Assembly: GCA_022842935.1 (NCBI GenBank)
Contig: JALHOP010000001.1
Coordinates: 310,001-374,000 of the forward strand
Length of the DNA: 64,000 bases
From: Myxococcota bacterium
GTDB taxonomy: Bacteria > Myxococcota > XYA12-FULL-58-9 > JALHOP01
Direction of reading: 5' to 3'
The notes beneath the pieces are model-generated. The model did not search any database, was not told the DNA's origin, and saw only the letters and a list, made by a program, of their open reading frames with translations. The number at the start of each line of letters is the position of its first letter. Position 1 is the stretch's first letter. The position numbers were made by a program, and so were the translations under genes. Below are positions 52,582 to 61,410 of the stretch, one piece after another.

Positions 52582-53027
52582 TGCGCCGTCAACGCATGGC
52601 GATGCTCGACCATGAGACACCGGTCCTGGACGACCTTGATACCCGCGCGCGCCAACTTCTCGGCGGCCGCGTCGTTGCGGATACCGAGCTGGAACCAGAC
52701 GACCTTGGGTGTGGCGGCGATCATCGCGTCGACGTGCTGGTCGATATCTGCGGGACGGCGGAACACGTTGATCATGTCGGGCGGCGGAGCGATGTCGCGG
52801 AGGTCGCGGACGACCTGGCGGCCCAAGATCTCCCTTGCCTCGGGATAATAGACCGGGACCGGTACGATGTCGTAGCCGGCGTCCGCCATGTATTCGGCCA
52901 CGTAGAAGGCTGGTTGGTCGCGTTGCGCCTCGGTCTTCACGCCGAGCACGGCAATGCGTTTGCAGGCTACGACCGCGGCAGCGATGCCTTGCCGGTCGTT
53001 GATGATGTTGTTGCGCCAGTCGTCCAT
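52578..53027 (-). CDS. CoA-binding domain protein (YccU-like)
   Basis: 149 aa. Rossmann-type CoA-binding fold: KRIAVLGVKTEAQRDQPAFY (the glycine loop), DIVPVPVYYPEAREILGRQV, DMINVFRRPADIDQHVDAMI and VVWFQLGIRNDAAAEKLARA, then VVQDRCLMVEHRH, where CLMVEH matches the family end. Members bind CoA; function is not well defined. It is the upstream member of a two-gene run with the BIG2-GLUG lipoprotein, though the functional link is unclear. Confidence 0.9.
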   Translation of the reverse strand: MDDWRNNIINDRQGIAAAVVACKRIAVLGVKTEAQRDQPAFYVAEYMADAGYDIVPVPVYYPEAREILGRQVVRDLRDIAPPPDMINVFRRPADIDQHVDAMIAATPKVVWFQLGIRNDAAAEKLARAGIKVVQDRCLMVEHRHALTAQ

Positions 53028-53171
53028 GGGGTGATGGTAGTCCCACCTGCCGCCATAAGTCAGGTCATTCGCGATGTCTGACCGCGGAAGTCGGCTCCAA
53101 GGGGGCGCCGAGCGAGGCGCCGCGACCGGCGATGCGATGCAACCGGGGGCCAGCGATGATAAAGAATCGAC

Positions 53172-55682
53172 ATGCGAATTTTGTCGTCTTCGTTCTTCGC
53201 GTTACTGATGTCGGCAGCGGCTTGTGGCAACGTCACGACTGGCGGCCCTACGACGTGCGACGCTGTTGTCTGTCAAAACGGAGGCACCTGCACCGTCGAC
53301 CGCGGCGCGCCGACCTGCGTGTGTGTCGGTGGCTTCACTGGTCCTCGGTGCGACACGGTATCGGTGTGCGCGAACGATCCGTGCGAAAATGGAGGGACCT
53401 GTTACGACGCTGGCGGTGTGGCAGCGTGCCACTGTCCGTTGTCGTTCACGGGTGCCTTCTGCGAGGCTGCGGCGGTCGCGGGTCTCTCCAGCCGCCCGGC
53501 GAATCAGAGCTGCGTCGCGTTCGCTCAGCCGACTTCGAGCGGGACACTCCGATGGGTCTCCCGCGGCGGGGGACGTAGCGGCCTCAATCTCATGATGATG
53601 AGGCAGAGCAGCTCCGGCTTTTGGTTCGAAGCATATCGCGAAGGCGAGGTTTACGTCGTCGACCCGGCCGGTGTTCGCAGCAGCGCGCCCATCGTGACCG
53701 TCGACGTCGATGACAACGGCGAGATGGGCTTGCTCGGGATGGCGCTGCACCCCAACTTCGAAGCAACGCCGTACCTCTATCTGTACTCCACGCGTTTTGT
53801 CGCTGGCGGCGATGTCGAGGTCTACATCGATCGCTTTTTTGTCGACCAGGCGACCACGAGCCCGTCGATCAATCCAGCTTCACGCATGAACGTCTTCACG
53901 TTCAATCGTGACTCGAGCGCTACGAATCACATTGGTGGCACTATCGAGTTCGACCCTCTCGCAGCGGGAGCGGCGCTCTATCTCGCGATCGGCGATGGTG
54001 GTGGCGGTCACTCCACCTGCAACGCGCCATCGCCAGCGGGCTCCGAGAACGGCAACTGCAAGGCGCAGTATATGGCGAGCTACCACGGTAAACTCTTGCG
54101 CTTCGACGTGACCGACACCAACGCTGCGAGCTACCCGCCTGTAGTTGTCGGTCTTGGTTTGCGCAATCCCTTCCGCTGGTCTTTCGACTCGCAGACCGGG
54201 GACCTGTGGCTTGGCGACGTCGGTGAAGGCGAGTTCGAAGAAGTCAACCGCGTCCCGCGCGCGATGCTTGCGAACACCGCTGCGCCCATCAACTTCGGTT
54301 GGCCGTGTCACGAGGGATTCTCGGAATACGCGTCAGGCAATCTGTGCCCGCTTGCGAACGAGTTGCTCCCTGTTCACGCGTACGACCATTCGGTTGGGGT
54401 GTCCGTCATCGGAGGACGCGTTTATCGCGGCAGCACCGTCACCAACGCCGTGGGGGAGTATTTCTTCAACGACATCTTCCCGGGAGGCATCGGCGCCCCG
54501 TGGCGCCTCGCAGTGAACCCCGACGAGGAGCCGAGCAACGCAGAAGACGACTACGAACGTGTGGACATCGGAGACAACACGACTCCGCGCGGCTTTGTCG
54601 CTTATACGGAAGACGTCGATGGCGAATTGTGGGCGATGACCACCTGGGGCGGAGTCTATCGACTCGAAGCAGCGAGCGTCGGTTCACCACCTGTGGCGTT
54701 GCCCGCGACGCTGTCTGCGACCGGCTGCTTCGACGCCGGAGGAAATCCTCGCGAAGGCCTCATCCCTTACGACGTTCGCTCGCCGTTGTGGTCTGACGGG
54801 GCAGTCAAGCGTCGCTGGCTTGCGATCCCAGATGGGACATCGATCACGTTCGACGCCGAGGGCGATTTTCAGTTCCCCAACGGCACGGTCCTGGTCAAGG
54901 AGTTCACGCAGGGCGGCGTGCGTGTCGAAACTCGACTCTTCGTGAAACACGACAGCGGCGATTGGGCTGGTTACACCTACGCGTGGATGAACGCCGCAGG
55001 TGTCGCTATCGCGGATGCCGAGCTCGTCGGCAGCGCCTCGTCGACGCGCGACATTCCAGGCACTGCCCTCGACTGGCAATTCCCTTCGCGCGGACAATGT
55101 ATGGCATGCCACACCGAGCAAGCGGGTCGCTCACTGGGTCTCGAGGTCGCGCAGCTCAACGGCAGCATGGCGTACCCGAGCGGCGTGAGCGCGAACCAGA
55201 TCTTCACCCTGCGCGCCATCGGGGTTCTGTCGAGCGACATCACCTCGCTTGGCTCGAATGACGCGATCCCCAGATACGACGACGTGACCGCGAGCGCGGA
55301 TGCGCGGGCGCACTCGTACCTGCACAGCAATTGCTCGTCGTGCCATCGGCCGCAGGCGTCGGGTTTCGGTGGGCGCTCGAATATGCCTGACGTGCGGTAT
55401 CGGCTCGCGGGGGGCAACAACCTGGCAGCGCTCTTGTGTGGGCGCGCGGCGACGGCTGAGCAGCTGGGACTTGGGGCAGGCGCTCTTCTCGTCCAGCCGG
55501 GCACACCCGGGTCATGGAGCGATCTCGGGGCCGGTGGGTCGGTGATGTATCTGCGCATGGCTGCCCGAGACGGGGTCGCCGGCGCGTCGGGAGCCATGCC
55601 GCCGATCGGTTCCCGCCTGGCGGATGACACCGACGGCCTCCCGATCGTCGGCGGATGGATTGAGACTCTGGTTTGCCCCTAA
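53172..55682 (+). CDS. lipoprotein: two EGF-like domains, glucose/sorbosone dehydrogenase propeller, SO2930-type diheme region
   Basis: 836 aa. Lipobox SAAAC. Residues ~29-97 are two EGF modules (VCQNGGTCTVDRGAPTCVC; PCENGGTCYDAGGVAACHC, each followed by GFTG or SFTG). Then a PQQ-type sugar-dehydrogenase beta-propeller (MGLLGMALHPNFEATPYLYL, YHGKLLRFDV, GLRNPFRWSFDSQTGDLWLG, GRVYRGS). The last ~300 residues match SO2930-type cytochromes: GLIPYDVRSPLWSDGAVKRR, CMACHTEQ and CSSCHRPQ, two CxxCH heme sites. It probably oxidises a sugar at the cell surface and passes electrons to the hemes; PQQ binding is not proven from sequence. Confidence 0.86.
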   Translation: MRILSSSFFALLMSAAACGNVTTGGPTTCDAVVCQNGGTCTVDRGAPTCVCVGGFTGPRCDTVSVCANDPCENGGTCYDAGGVAACHCPLSFTGAFCEAAAVAGLSSRPANQSCVAFAQPTSSGTLRWVSRGGGRSGLNLMMMRQSSSGFWFEAYREGEVYVVDPAGVRSSAPIVTVDVDDNGEMGLLGMALHPNFEATPYLYLYSTRFVAGGDVEVYIDRFFVDQATTSPSINPASRMNVFTFNRDSSATNHIGGTIEFDPLAAGAALYLAIGDGGGGHSTCNAPSPAGSENGNCKAQYMASYHGKLLRFDVTDTNAASYPPVVVGLGLRNPFRWSFDSQTGDLWLGDVGEGEFEEVNRVPRAMLANTAAPINFGWPCHEGFSEYASGNLCPLANELLPVHAYDHSVGVSVIGGRVYRGSTVTNAVGEYFFNDIFPGGIGAPWRLAVNPDEEPSNAEDDYERVDIGDNTTPRGFVAYTEDVDGELWAMTTWGGVYRLEAASVGSPPVALPATLSATGCFDAGGNPREGLIPYDVRSPLWSDGAVKRRWLAIPDGTSITFDAEGDFQFPNGTVLVKEFTQGGVRVETRLFVKHDSGDWAGYTYAWMNAAGVAIADAELVGSASSTRDIPGTALDWQFPSRGQCMACHTEQAGRSLGLEVAQLNGSMAYPSGVSANQIFTLRAIGVLSSDITSLGSNDAIPRYDDVTASADARAHSYLHSNCSSCHRPQASGFGGRSNMPDVRYRLAGGNNLAALLCGRAATAEQLGLGAGALLVQPGTPGSWSDLGAGGSVMYLRMAARDGVAGASGAMPPIGSRLADDTDGLPIVGGWIETLVCP

Positions 55683-55769
55683 CCCCGCGGCTCACCGCCG
55701 CTCGGTTGCCCCGAGATGTCCCGGTAGCGATGGTAATCCCGCGCGCGGTTATGAGATAGGGTACTTCGC

Positions 55770-57470
55770 GTGGTTACACGTACGCTCGGACGTCTAAGGC
55801 AAATCACCGCGGTCGTGGCGCGGCATGGCCTCGCCCAATATTCCGAACAGCGCCGTGGCGGCCGCAAGGCCCGCGCCGACAAGCCGCTCGACGGAGACGC
55901 AAGCTTTACCGCAACCGCGCGAAGGTTTCGCTCCATGCTCGAGGAGCTCGGACCGACCTTCATCAAGTTCGGGCAGATCCTCTCGACTCGCGGCGATCTT
56001 CTGCCTCCCGGCTTTGCCAAAGAGCTCGCCGATTTGCAGGATCACGTGTTGCCGATGCCAGCCGCCGAAGCCAAGAAGACGGTGGAAGATGCGCTCGGCG
56101 CCTCGGTCGACAAGCTCTTCTCTCGCTTCGACGAACAGCCACTGGCGAGCGCCTCCATTGCGCAGGTCCACCGCGCTGTAACCCTCGAGGGCGACGAAGT
56201 CGCGGTGAAGGTGCAGCGCCCGAATATCCGAGCCAAGATGCTCGGCGACCTCGATATCTTGCGGTATTTGGCGCAGCTCGCCGAGGCCATCATCGAAGAG
56301 AGTGGCCTTGTCACACCACGCGGCATCGTCGAGGAGTTCGAAAGCGCGCTGCTCGCCGAGCTCGACTTCGAACGTGAAGCCGAGAATATGCGCCGCTTCG
56401 CAGAGAAGCTCGAGCGCAGTCCGACGCCGCGTAGTTATGTCGTGCCACGTGTCTACGACGCCCTGTCCGCCGAAACGGTCTTGACGATGGAGTTCGTGCG
56501 TGGTCGGCGATTTGCCGAGCTGACGAACCCCGCCGAGCGCCGCGCTGTCGCCGCGAACATCGCGCGGGCCTCGTTCGAGCAACTCTTCCAGGACGGTCTC
56601 TTCCACGCCGATCCCCACCCCGGTAACGCCTTCATCTTGCCGGATGCGCGCATTGCCCTCATCGACTTCGGCTCCGTCGGCGAGATTTCGTACGCCATGC
56701 GCGAGGCCCTGGTGGTCCTCGTCGTTGCCGTTGGCTTGCGCGACGCCGACTCGGCCGCGCGTTTCCTCTACAGAGTCGGCGTGCCCGATGCGCAGGTCTC
56801 ACTGCATCGCCTCCGTGACGCTTGCGCTTCATTGTTCGATAAGTACCTCGGCGACCGCGCTGTCATTGCCAACGTCGAGGCAGCGCAGCTGCTCCGTGAG
56901 CTATTCGATCTCGCGGCTCGTTATCGTATCCGCATCCCGAGCGAATACGCGCTGGTTGCCCGAGCCTCGATCACCGTCGAAGGTATCATCCGTCAGCTCG
57001 ACCCGGAGCTCGACGTGCTCGACGTCGTAAAACCCTACGTGAAGAAACTGGTCGACGAGCAGCTTGCCCTGTCGGAGCTCGGGGACGCCGCGATGCGTAA
57101 TCTCGTGCGCGCTCGCTCGCTCTTGCGCGATCTGCCGCTCGCGGCTTCACAGGTGCTCATGGATCTCGAGGCCGGTAAGCTTCGCATCCAGGTCGACAAT
57201 CCCAAGCTCGACACCATCGCCAAGAACATCGACGCGCTCGGCGTCATCGTCTTCATGGGTCTCGTGGCCTGCGGCCTCATCGTCGGGTCGCTCGTCTATC
57301 TGTCGCGCTACGAGTACAGCATGTTTGGCGTCCCGGTGTTGCCGAGCGTTGGTCTTTACCTCGCCAGCATGCTCTTTGGTTCAGCGCTCGGCCGCTATCT
57401 TTTGACTCCGCGTTTGCGGAAGATATCCGTCGGTCGGTGGCTGGCCCGCCGGCGTCGCCGGGCGCCGTGA
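55770..57470 (+). CDS. ubiB: ABC1/UbiB-type atypical kinase
   Basis: 566 aa from GTG 55770. UbiB signatures: the KxGQ motif in FIKFGQILSTRGDLLPPGF, AVKVQRPNI with the active Lys, FHADPHPGNAFILPD, and LIDFGSVGEISYAMREA (DFG). It ends in two membrane helices (VIVFMGLVACGLIVGSLVYL; LPSVGLYLASMLFGSALGRY). Family members bind ATP and support ubiquinone or other isoprenoid lipid metabolism. It heads a tightly packed run: the next GTG overlaps its stop by 4 bp. Confidence 0.9.
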   Translation: MVTRTLGRLRQITAVVARHGLAQYSEQRRGGRKARADKPLDGDASFTATARRFRSMLEELGPTFIKFGQILSTRGDLLPPGFAKELADLQDHVLPMPAAEAKKTVEDALGASVDKLFSRFDEQPLASASIAQVHRAVTLEGDEVAVKVQRPNIRAKMLGDLDILRYLAQLAEAIIEESGLVTPRGIVEEFESALLAELDFEREAENMRRFAEKLERSPTPRSYVVPRVYDALSAETVLTMEFVRGRRFAELTNPAERRAVAANIARASFEQLFQDGLFHADPHPGNAFILPDARIALIDFGSVGEISYAMREALVVLVVAVGLRDADSAARFLYRVGVPDAQVSLHRLRDACASLFDKYLGDRAVIANVEAAQLLRELFDLAARYRIRIPSEYALVARASITVEGIIRQLDPELDVLDVVKPYVKKLVDEQLALSELGDAAMRNLVRARSLLRDLPLAASQVLMDLEAGKLRIQVDNPKLDTIAKNIDALGVIVFMGLVACGLIVGSLVYLSRYEYSMFGVPVLPSVGLYLASMLFGSALGRYLLTPRLRKISVGRWLARRRRRAP

Positions 57471-58177
57471 GCTTCAGAATCGGTGTCGTGTCGTTGCTCG
57501 TCAGCGCCTGCGGGCTCACGAGCCAGACGCAAAAGGGTCGGGAAGTCGACCTGCACGCTGAGAACCACGAGCGCGAAGCCAGCGAGCGTCGCCGCCAGCT
57601 TGCCGGCCCTAGCGACATAGAGCCGTTTCTCGTGGCGTACGCTGGGACGGACGCGGCGCGTCGGGAGCTCATCGCGCGCGAAGTGGATCTCTTGGAGTCC
57701 GACGGTTGTCCTGCCGCACTGGCGCTTCTTGCGAGGATGCAGACGCAAATCGTCGGCGACCGAGGACGACCCCTGCGCGTCGAGGCGGCTGTGAGGCGTA
57801 CCGAGCTCTTGGTGAGTGATTGCCGCGACGACCAAGCCGCAGTCGAAGCCGGTCGCGTCGCGGTTCGCGAATCGGAGAGCAGCCAATGGATGGATGACGC
57901 GCACTGGGTTCTGGGGCGGGCCTGCGAACAGGCAGGACGCCTCGACGAAGCGCTTGCCAGCTACGAATGGATCGTGAAGACGCGCTCTGATGCCTTCCCG
58001 TTCGGCTCGAACGACAGTCGCTTCCTCGATGACGCCTGGCTCGCGAAAGGGCTTCTGCTCGAGAAGTTGGGGCGCTATGGCGAGGCAAAACGCGCCCTCG
58101 AAGATCTCCTCGATGCGCGCGACACGCACCTCGCCCAAAAGGCCGAGCAGGCGCTCGCGCGGATGCGTGACCAGTGA
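57467..58177 (+). CDS. TPR-containing lipoprotein
   Basis: 236 aa from GTG 57467, overlapping the ubiB stop. The signal MSFRIGVVSLLVSACGL has lipobox VSAC. A charged coiled-coil-like stretch (HAENHEREASERRRQL) is followed by TPR-like units (DDAHWVLGRACEQAGRLDEA; WLAKGLLLEKLGRYGEAKRA). Unknown function; probably an envelope scaffold. The next gene start overlaps its stop by 4 bp. Confidence 0.8.
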   Translation: MSFRIGVVSLLVSACGLTSQTQKGREVDLHAENHEREASERRRQLAGPSDIEPFLVAYAGTDAARRELIAREVDLLESDGCPAALALLARMQTQIVGDRGRPLRVEAAVRRTELLVSDCRDDQAAVEAGRVAVRESESSQWMDDAHWVLGRACEQAGRLDEALASYEWIVKTRSDAFPFGSNDSRFLDDAWLAKGLLLEKLGRYGEAKRALEDLLDARDTHLAQKAEQALARMRDQ

Positions 58178-58908
58178 TCGCGCTCGAAAACGCGAGCGTG
58201 GTCCTCGGCGGGCGCACCTGCCTCGACGACGTGAGTTTCACGCTCGAAGCGGGCGAGATGCTGCTGGTGATCGGTCCGCCTGAAGGTGGCAAGACCATCC
58301 TCGTCAGGGCCCTCGCCGGTCTGGTTCCCATGACCCGCGGGCGGCTCACCTTTGATGGCAAGACCATCGAGTTGGAGGACCCAGAAGCGCTTGCTGTTTG
58401 GCAACGGCGCGTTGGCGTCGCCTTCCAGAATGACGCGCTCTTCGATGCCTCGACCACATTCGAGAACGTGGCTTTTCCGCTCACGCAGCGCGGCATGACC
58501 GGGGACGAGCAGAGCAAGAAGGTTCGACGGCGCCTCGAAGAGGTGGGCCTGTGGGCGGCCCGCGACAAGCTCCCCGCGGAGCTCTCGGGAGGGATGCGCA
58601 AGCGCTGTGGTATCGCCCGGGCGGTGGTCATCGAGCCGGACGTCGGGCTCTTCGACGACCCCACCGCGGGTCTCGACCCGCTGTCGTCGGCGCGTGTTCT
58701 CGACTTGCTGGTCGAGCTTCGACGTGACCTCGCCCTTCACACGGTCGTGGTCTCGAACGAGTTACAGGTCGCGCTGCCCATCGCCACCAAAGTCCTGATG
58801 CTGCACAAGGGGAGAGCGCTGTTTGCCGGTTCACCCGCCGAGCTCGATGCCTGCCTGGAACCGCATGTCCACCAGTTCGTCCGGGGTGACAGCGACGGGC
58901 CTCTTTAG
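58174..58908 (+). CDS. MlaF-like ABC transporter ATP-binding protein
   Basis: 244 aa from GTG 58174. Walker A GPPEGGKT, Q-loop GVAFQNDALFDAST, signature LSGGMRKRCGIARAVVIEPD, Walker B VGLFDDPTAGLDPLSSARV and the switch His region FAGSPAELDACLE. The LSGGMRKR signature and GLDP spacing resemble MlaF of the phospholipid transporter MlaFEDB. No MlaE-type permease or MCE-domain gene is adjacent, so its partner must be elsewhere. The upstream TPR lipoprotein overlaps it by 4 bp. Confidence 0.87.
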   Translation: MIALENASVVLGGRTCLDDVSFTLEAGEMLLVIGPPEGGKTILVRALAGLVPMTRGRLTFDGKTIELEDPEALAVWQRRVGVAFQNDALFDASTTFENVAFPLTQRGMTGDEQSKKVRRRLEEVGLWAARDKLPAELSGGMRKRCGIARAVVIEPDVGLFDDPTAGLDPLSSARVLDLLVELRRDLALHTVVVSNELQVALPIATKVLMLHKGRALFAGSPAELDACLEPHVHQFVRGDSDGPL

Positions 58909-58923
58909 TACGTATCCGGGGCG

Positions 58924-60069
58924 ATGGACTTCAGCCTGACCGATGACCAGCGCCTGCTCCAAGAGAGCGTACGGCGCTTCGTGAACGACCGCGTGGTTCC
59001 CAACGCCCGTGCCTGGGACCGTGAGCACCGTTTCCCCATGGAGCTCATGGCCGAGCTCGGTGAGCTCGGACTCATGGGCATCACCGTCGACCCTGCCTAC
59101 GGCGGCGCCGGCCTTACCTCCGAAGAGGTGGCCATTGTCGTCGAGGAGATTGCGGCTGGCGACGGCTCGCTCGCCCTCACTGTGGCGAGCCACAACGGCC
59201 TCTGCGGTGGACATATCAATCTGTTCGGCTCCCCAGACCAGAAGGCGAAGTATCTCACGCCCCTGGCTAAAGCCGAGAAGCTGGGTGCGTGGGGACTGTC
59301 GGAGCCGGGCAGCGGCTCGGACGCCGCGGGGATGTTGACCAGCGCGGTCCGCCAAGGCGAGCACTGGGTGCTCAACGGCTCGAAGATCTTCATTACCCAG
59401 GGTACCGTCGGCGAGACGTTCGTGATCATGGCAGTCACCGACCGAGCCAAGGGCGCGCGCGGGATTACCGCCTTCATCGTCGAGAAAGGCTGGGCTGGCT
59501 TCGAGCAAAAGCCGCTCAAGGAAAAGCTCGGCATGCGTTCGTCCGACACTGCGATCCTGACCTTCGACAACGTCAAGGTGCCGGACACGAATCGCATCGG
59601 CGCCGAGGGCGAGGGCTTCATGCAGACGCTGCAAATCCTCGATCGCGGACGCATCACCATCGGGGCGCTATCGGTCGGACTCGGTCGCGGCGCGCTCGAG
59701 GCCTCGCGGCGCTACGCGACGGAGCGCAAACAGTTCGGTAAGCCCATCGCCGACTTCCAGGCGATTCAATGGAAGCTCGCCGACATGGCGACGGAGCTCG
59801 ACGCGGCGCGCCTCTTGGTGCAGCGCGCGGCGTATTTGTCAGCCCGGGGCCAGCCGTTCGGCCGTGAGGCGTCGATGTGCAAGCTCTTCGCTTCGGAAGC
59901 GGCGATGCGCGCCACCGATCAAGCTATCCAGATCCATGGCGGCTACGGCTACACCTCTGAGTTCCCCGTCGAGCGTCACTACCGCGATGCCAAGCTGTGC
60001 ACCATTGGCGAGGGGACGAGTGAGATTCAACGCTTGGTCATCGCGCGCTCCATCCTGAAGGAAGCGTGA
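58924..60069 (+). CDS. acyl-CoA dehydrogenase
   Basis: 381 aa, normal length. FAD and substrate motifs: WGLSEPGSGSDAAGMLTSAV, ITQGTVGETFVIMAVTDRA, GRGALEASRRYATERKQFGK and the catalytic Glu in GGYGYTSEFPVERHYRDAK, with terminal GTSEIQRLVIARSIL. It dehydrogenates an acyl-CoA at the alpha-beta bond; chain length is not predictable. The stop overlaps the next gene start. Part of the run from 55770. Confidence 0.96.
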   Translation: MDFSLTDDQRLLQESVRRFVNDRVVPNARAWDREHRFPMELMAELGELGLMGITVDPAYGGAGLTSEEVAIVVEEIAAGDGSLALTVASHNGLCGGHINLFGSPDQKAKYLTPLAKAEKLGAWGLSEPGSGSDAAGMLTSAVRQGEHWVLNGSKIFITQGTVGETFVIMAVTDRAKGARGITAFIVEKGWAGFEQKPLKEKLGMRSSDTAILTFDNVKVPDTNRIGAEGEGFMQTLQILDRGRITIGALSVGLGRGALEASRRYATERKQFGKPIADFQAIQWKLADMATELDAARLLVQRAAYLSARGQPFGREASMCKLFASEAAMRATDQAIQIHGGYGYTSEFPVERHYRDAKLCTIGEGTSEIQRLVIARSILKEA

Positions 60070-61391
60070 TGCTCGGGCTCGTGCTCATCGTTCTCGCGGC
60101 CAAGGTGGTGCCGCCGCCGCCGGCGCATTGCGAGGAAGGTAAGCTCGTTTTGCAGGCTACCTACGGCGACATCGTCGTGACGAGCGACGACGTGACGCTG
60201 CGTGACCCGCGGCCGCTCACGAAGCCCAAGACGTCTGAGCCCACCCGCGAGAAGGCCTTCGTGATGACGGGTGAGAGCTCGAGCCTCACCGTGAAGCCCG
60301 AGGGTTGGGCGCTCACCAAGGGTGAGGCGACGATGGCAGTCGAGATGCCCAAGGGCGCCAAGAGCGGCGAGACCAGGCCCATCGGTGTCATTGGCCAAGC
60401 AGCGTGGCTCATCGGTCAGTACTGGATCGCCCGCGTCGACATGGTCACCGGCGATGTTCGCGCCGGCAAGCTCGCGCGCGACGGGAAGAACGCGATGATT
60501 CTCGACACCAGCGACGGTGTCTTGATGGCTAACGGTGATCGCTTCTACCGCTGTGGTCAGGACGCCGTGTGCGCCGAGGTCGCGAAGCTCCCGTTCAGCG
60601 CCGCGCGCGTCTCCATCGGTAAGACGGGCTTCTTGCTAGCCAGTGATGGCACCACCGACAAGGTGGCGCGTGTCGCGCGCGACAAGCTCGGCGCGTCGGT
60701 CGCGATCGAGACGGGCAACGGCGCCACCTTCTGTCCACTCGGCAACGGCGAAGGTGCGACCTACATCCCGAGCGCCGCGTGGTTCGTGAGCCGGGTCTCG
60801 AGCGAGAACAGCGAGGTCAGCAGCATGACGCGCGATCGGCTGCTGGGGCGCGCGTTGTCGCGCTCGCCGGCGCTCGGGGCGACATCTGCGCTCTTCGATA
60901 CGGCGCTCCGCGAGAAGTGGTCGGAGCTCGAAGCGCTTGGTCTGGTGGCAACGCGGGATGCGCGGCCCGAGATTCGGGCGACTGTAGCGTCCGCTTTCGC
61001 GACCGTGCCCTCGACACGCGGCTACGCAACCTTGTGGCTATTGGGGCGCGACTCCGACGCGGCGGTACGCGCAGCCGCTCTCGACGCTACGGCCCGATGG
61101 TGTAGCAAGCAGCGCGTCGTACCCTGCACGAGCGCCTTGAAGCAGTATCTCGCCGACCCAGCGAGCGACGTCTCGTGGCTCGCGCGTGATCTCTTGCTGC
61201 TCTACGATCCGATGGCGGCGCTGCGCGACGCACCCACTGACTACCGCCGAGACGCCGTCAGTCATCTCGCCGCACTCCTGCTCACCAGCTCGAATCCCGG
61301 ACTACTTTTGGCATTGCAGAGCTTGACCATCGACGCCGACGCGAACGTCCGCGCTGCGGCGCTCCAGACTATCGCGAGTATGGGCCTCTGA
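60069..61391 (+). CDS. exported protein with HEAT-like C-terminal repeats
   Basis: 440 aa from ATG 60069; GTG 60066 is also in frame. A short N-terminal signal-like helix (MLGLVLIVLAAKVVPPPPA) is followed by a beta-rich region with single Cys pairs (FYRCGQDAVCAEVAKLPF, TFCPLGNGEGATY). Residues ~280-440 are HEAT-like alpha repeats: EIRATVASAFATVPSTRGYA, AVRAAALDATARWCS, NVRAAALQTIASM. Not recognised beyond that. The start overlaps the acyl-CoA dehydrogenase stop and the M28 peptidase follows after 19 bp. Confidence 0.78.
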   Translation: MLGLVLIVLAAKVVPPPPAHCEEGKLVLQATYGDIVVTSDDVTLRDPRPLTKPKTSEPTREKAFVMTGESSSLTVKPEGWALTKGEATMAVEMPKGAKSGETRPIGVIGQAAWLIGQYWIARVDMVTGDVRAGKLARDGKNAMILDTSDGVLMANGDRFYRCGQDAVCAEVAKLPFSAARVSIGKTGFLLASDGTTDKVARVARDKLGASVAIETGNGATFCPLGNGEGATYIPSAAWFVSRVSSENSEVSSMTRDRLLGRALSRSPALGATSALFDTALREKWSELEALGLVATRDARPEIRATVASAFATVPSTRGYATLWLLGRDSDAAVRAAALDATARWCSKQRVVPCTSALKQYLADPASDVSWLARDLLLLYDPMAALRDAPTDYRRDAVSHLAALLLTSSNPGLLLALQSLTIDADANVRAAALQTIASMGL

Positions 61392-61410
61392 CCACTTTGG
61401 CGGACTCTTC

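Noticed and set aside
52582..53046. N-terminal extension of the BIG2-GLUG ORF
   Set aside because: It reads through the CoA-binding gene in another frame and is Arg/His-rich; the lipoprotein signal starts at 52581.
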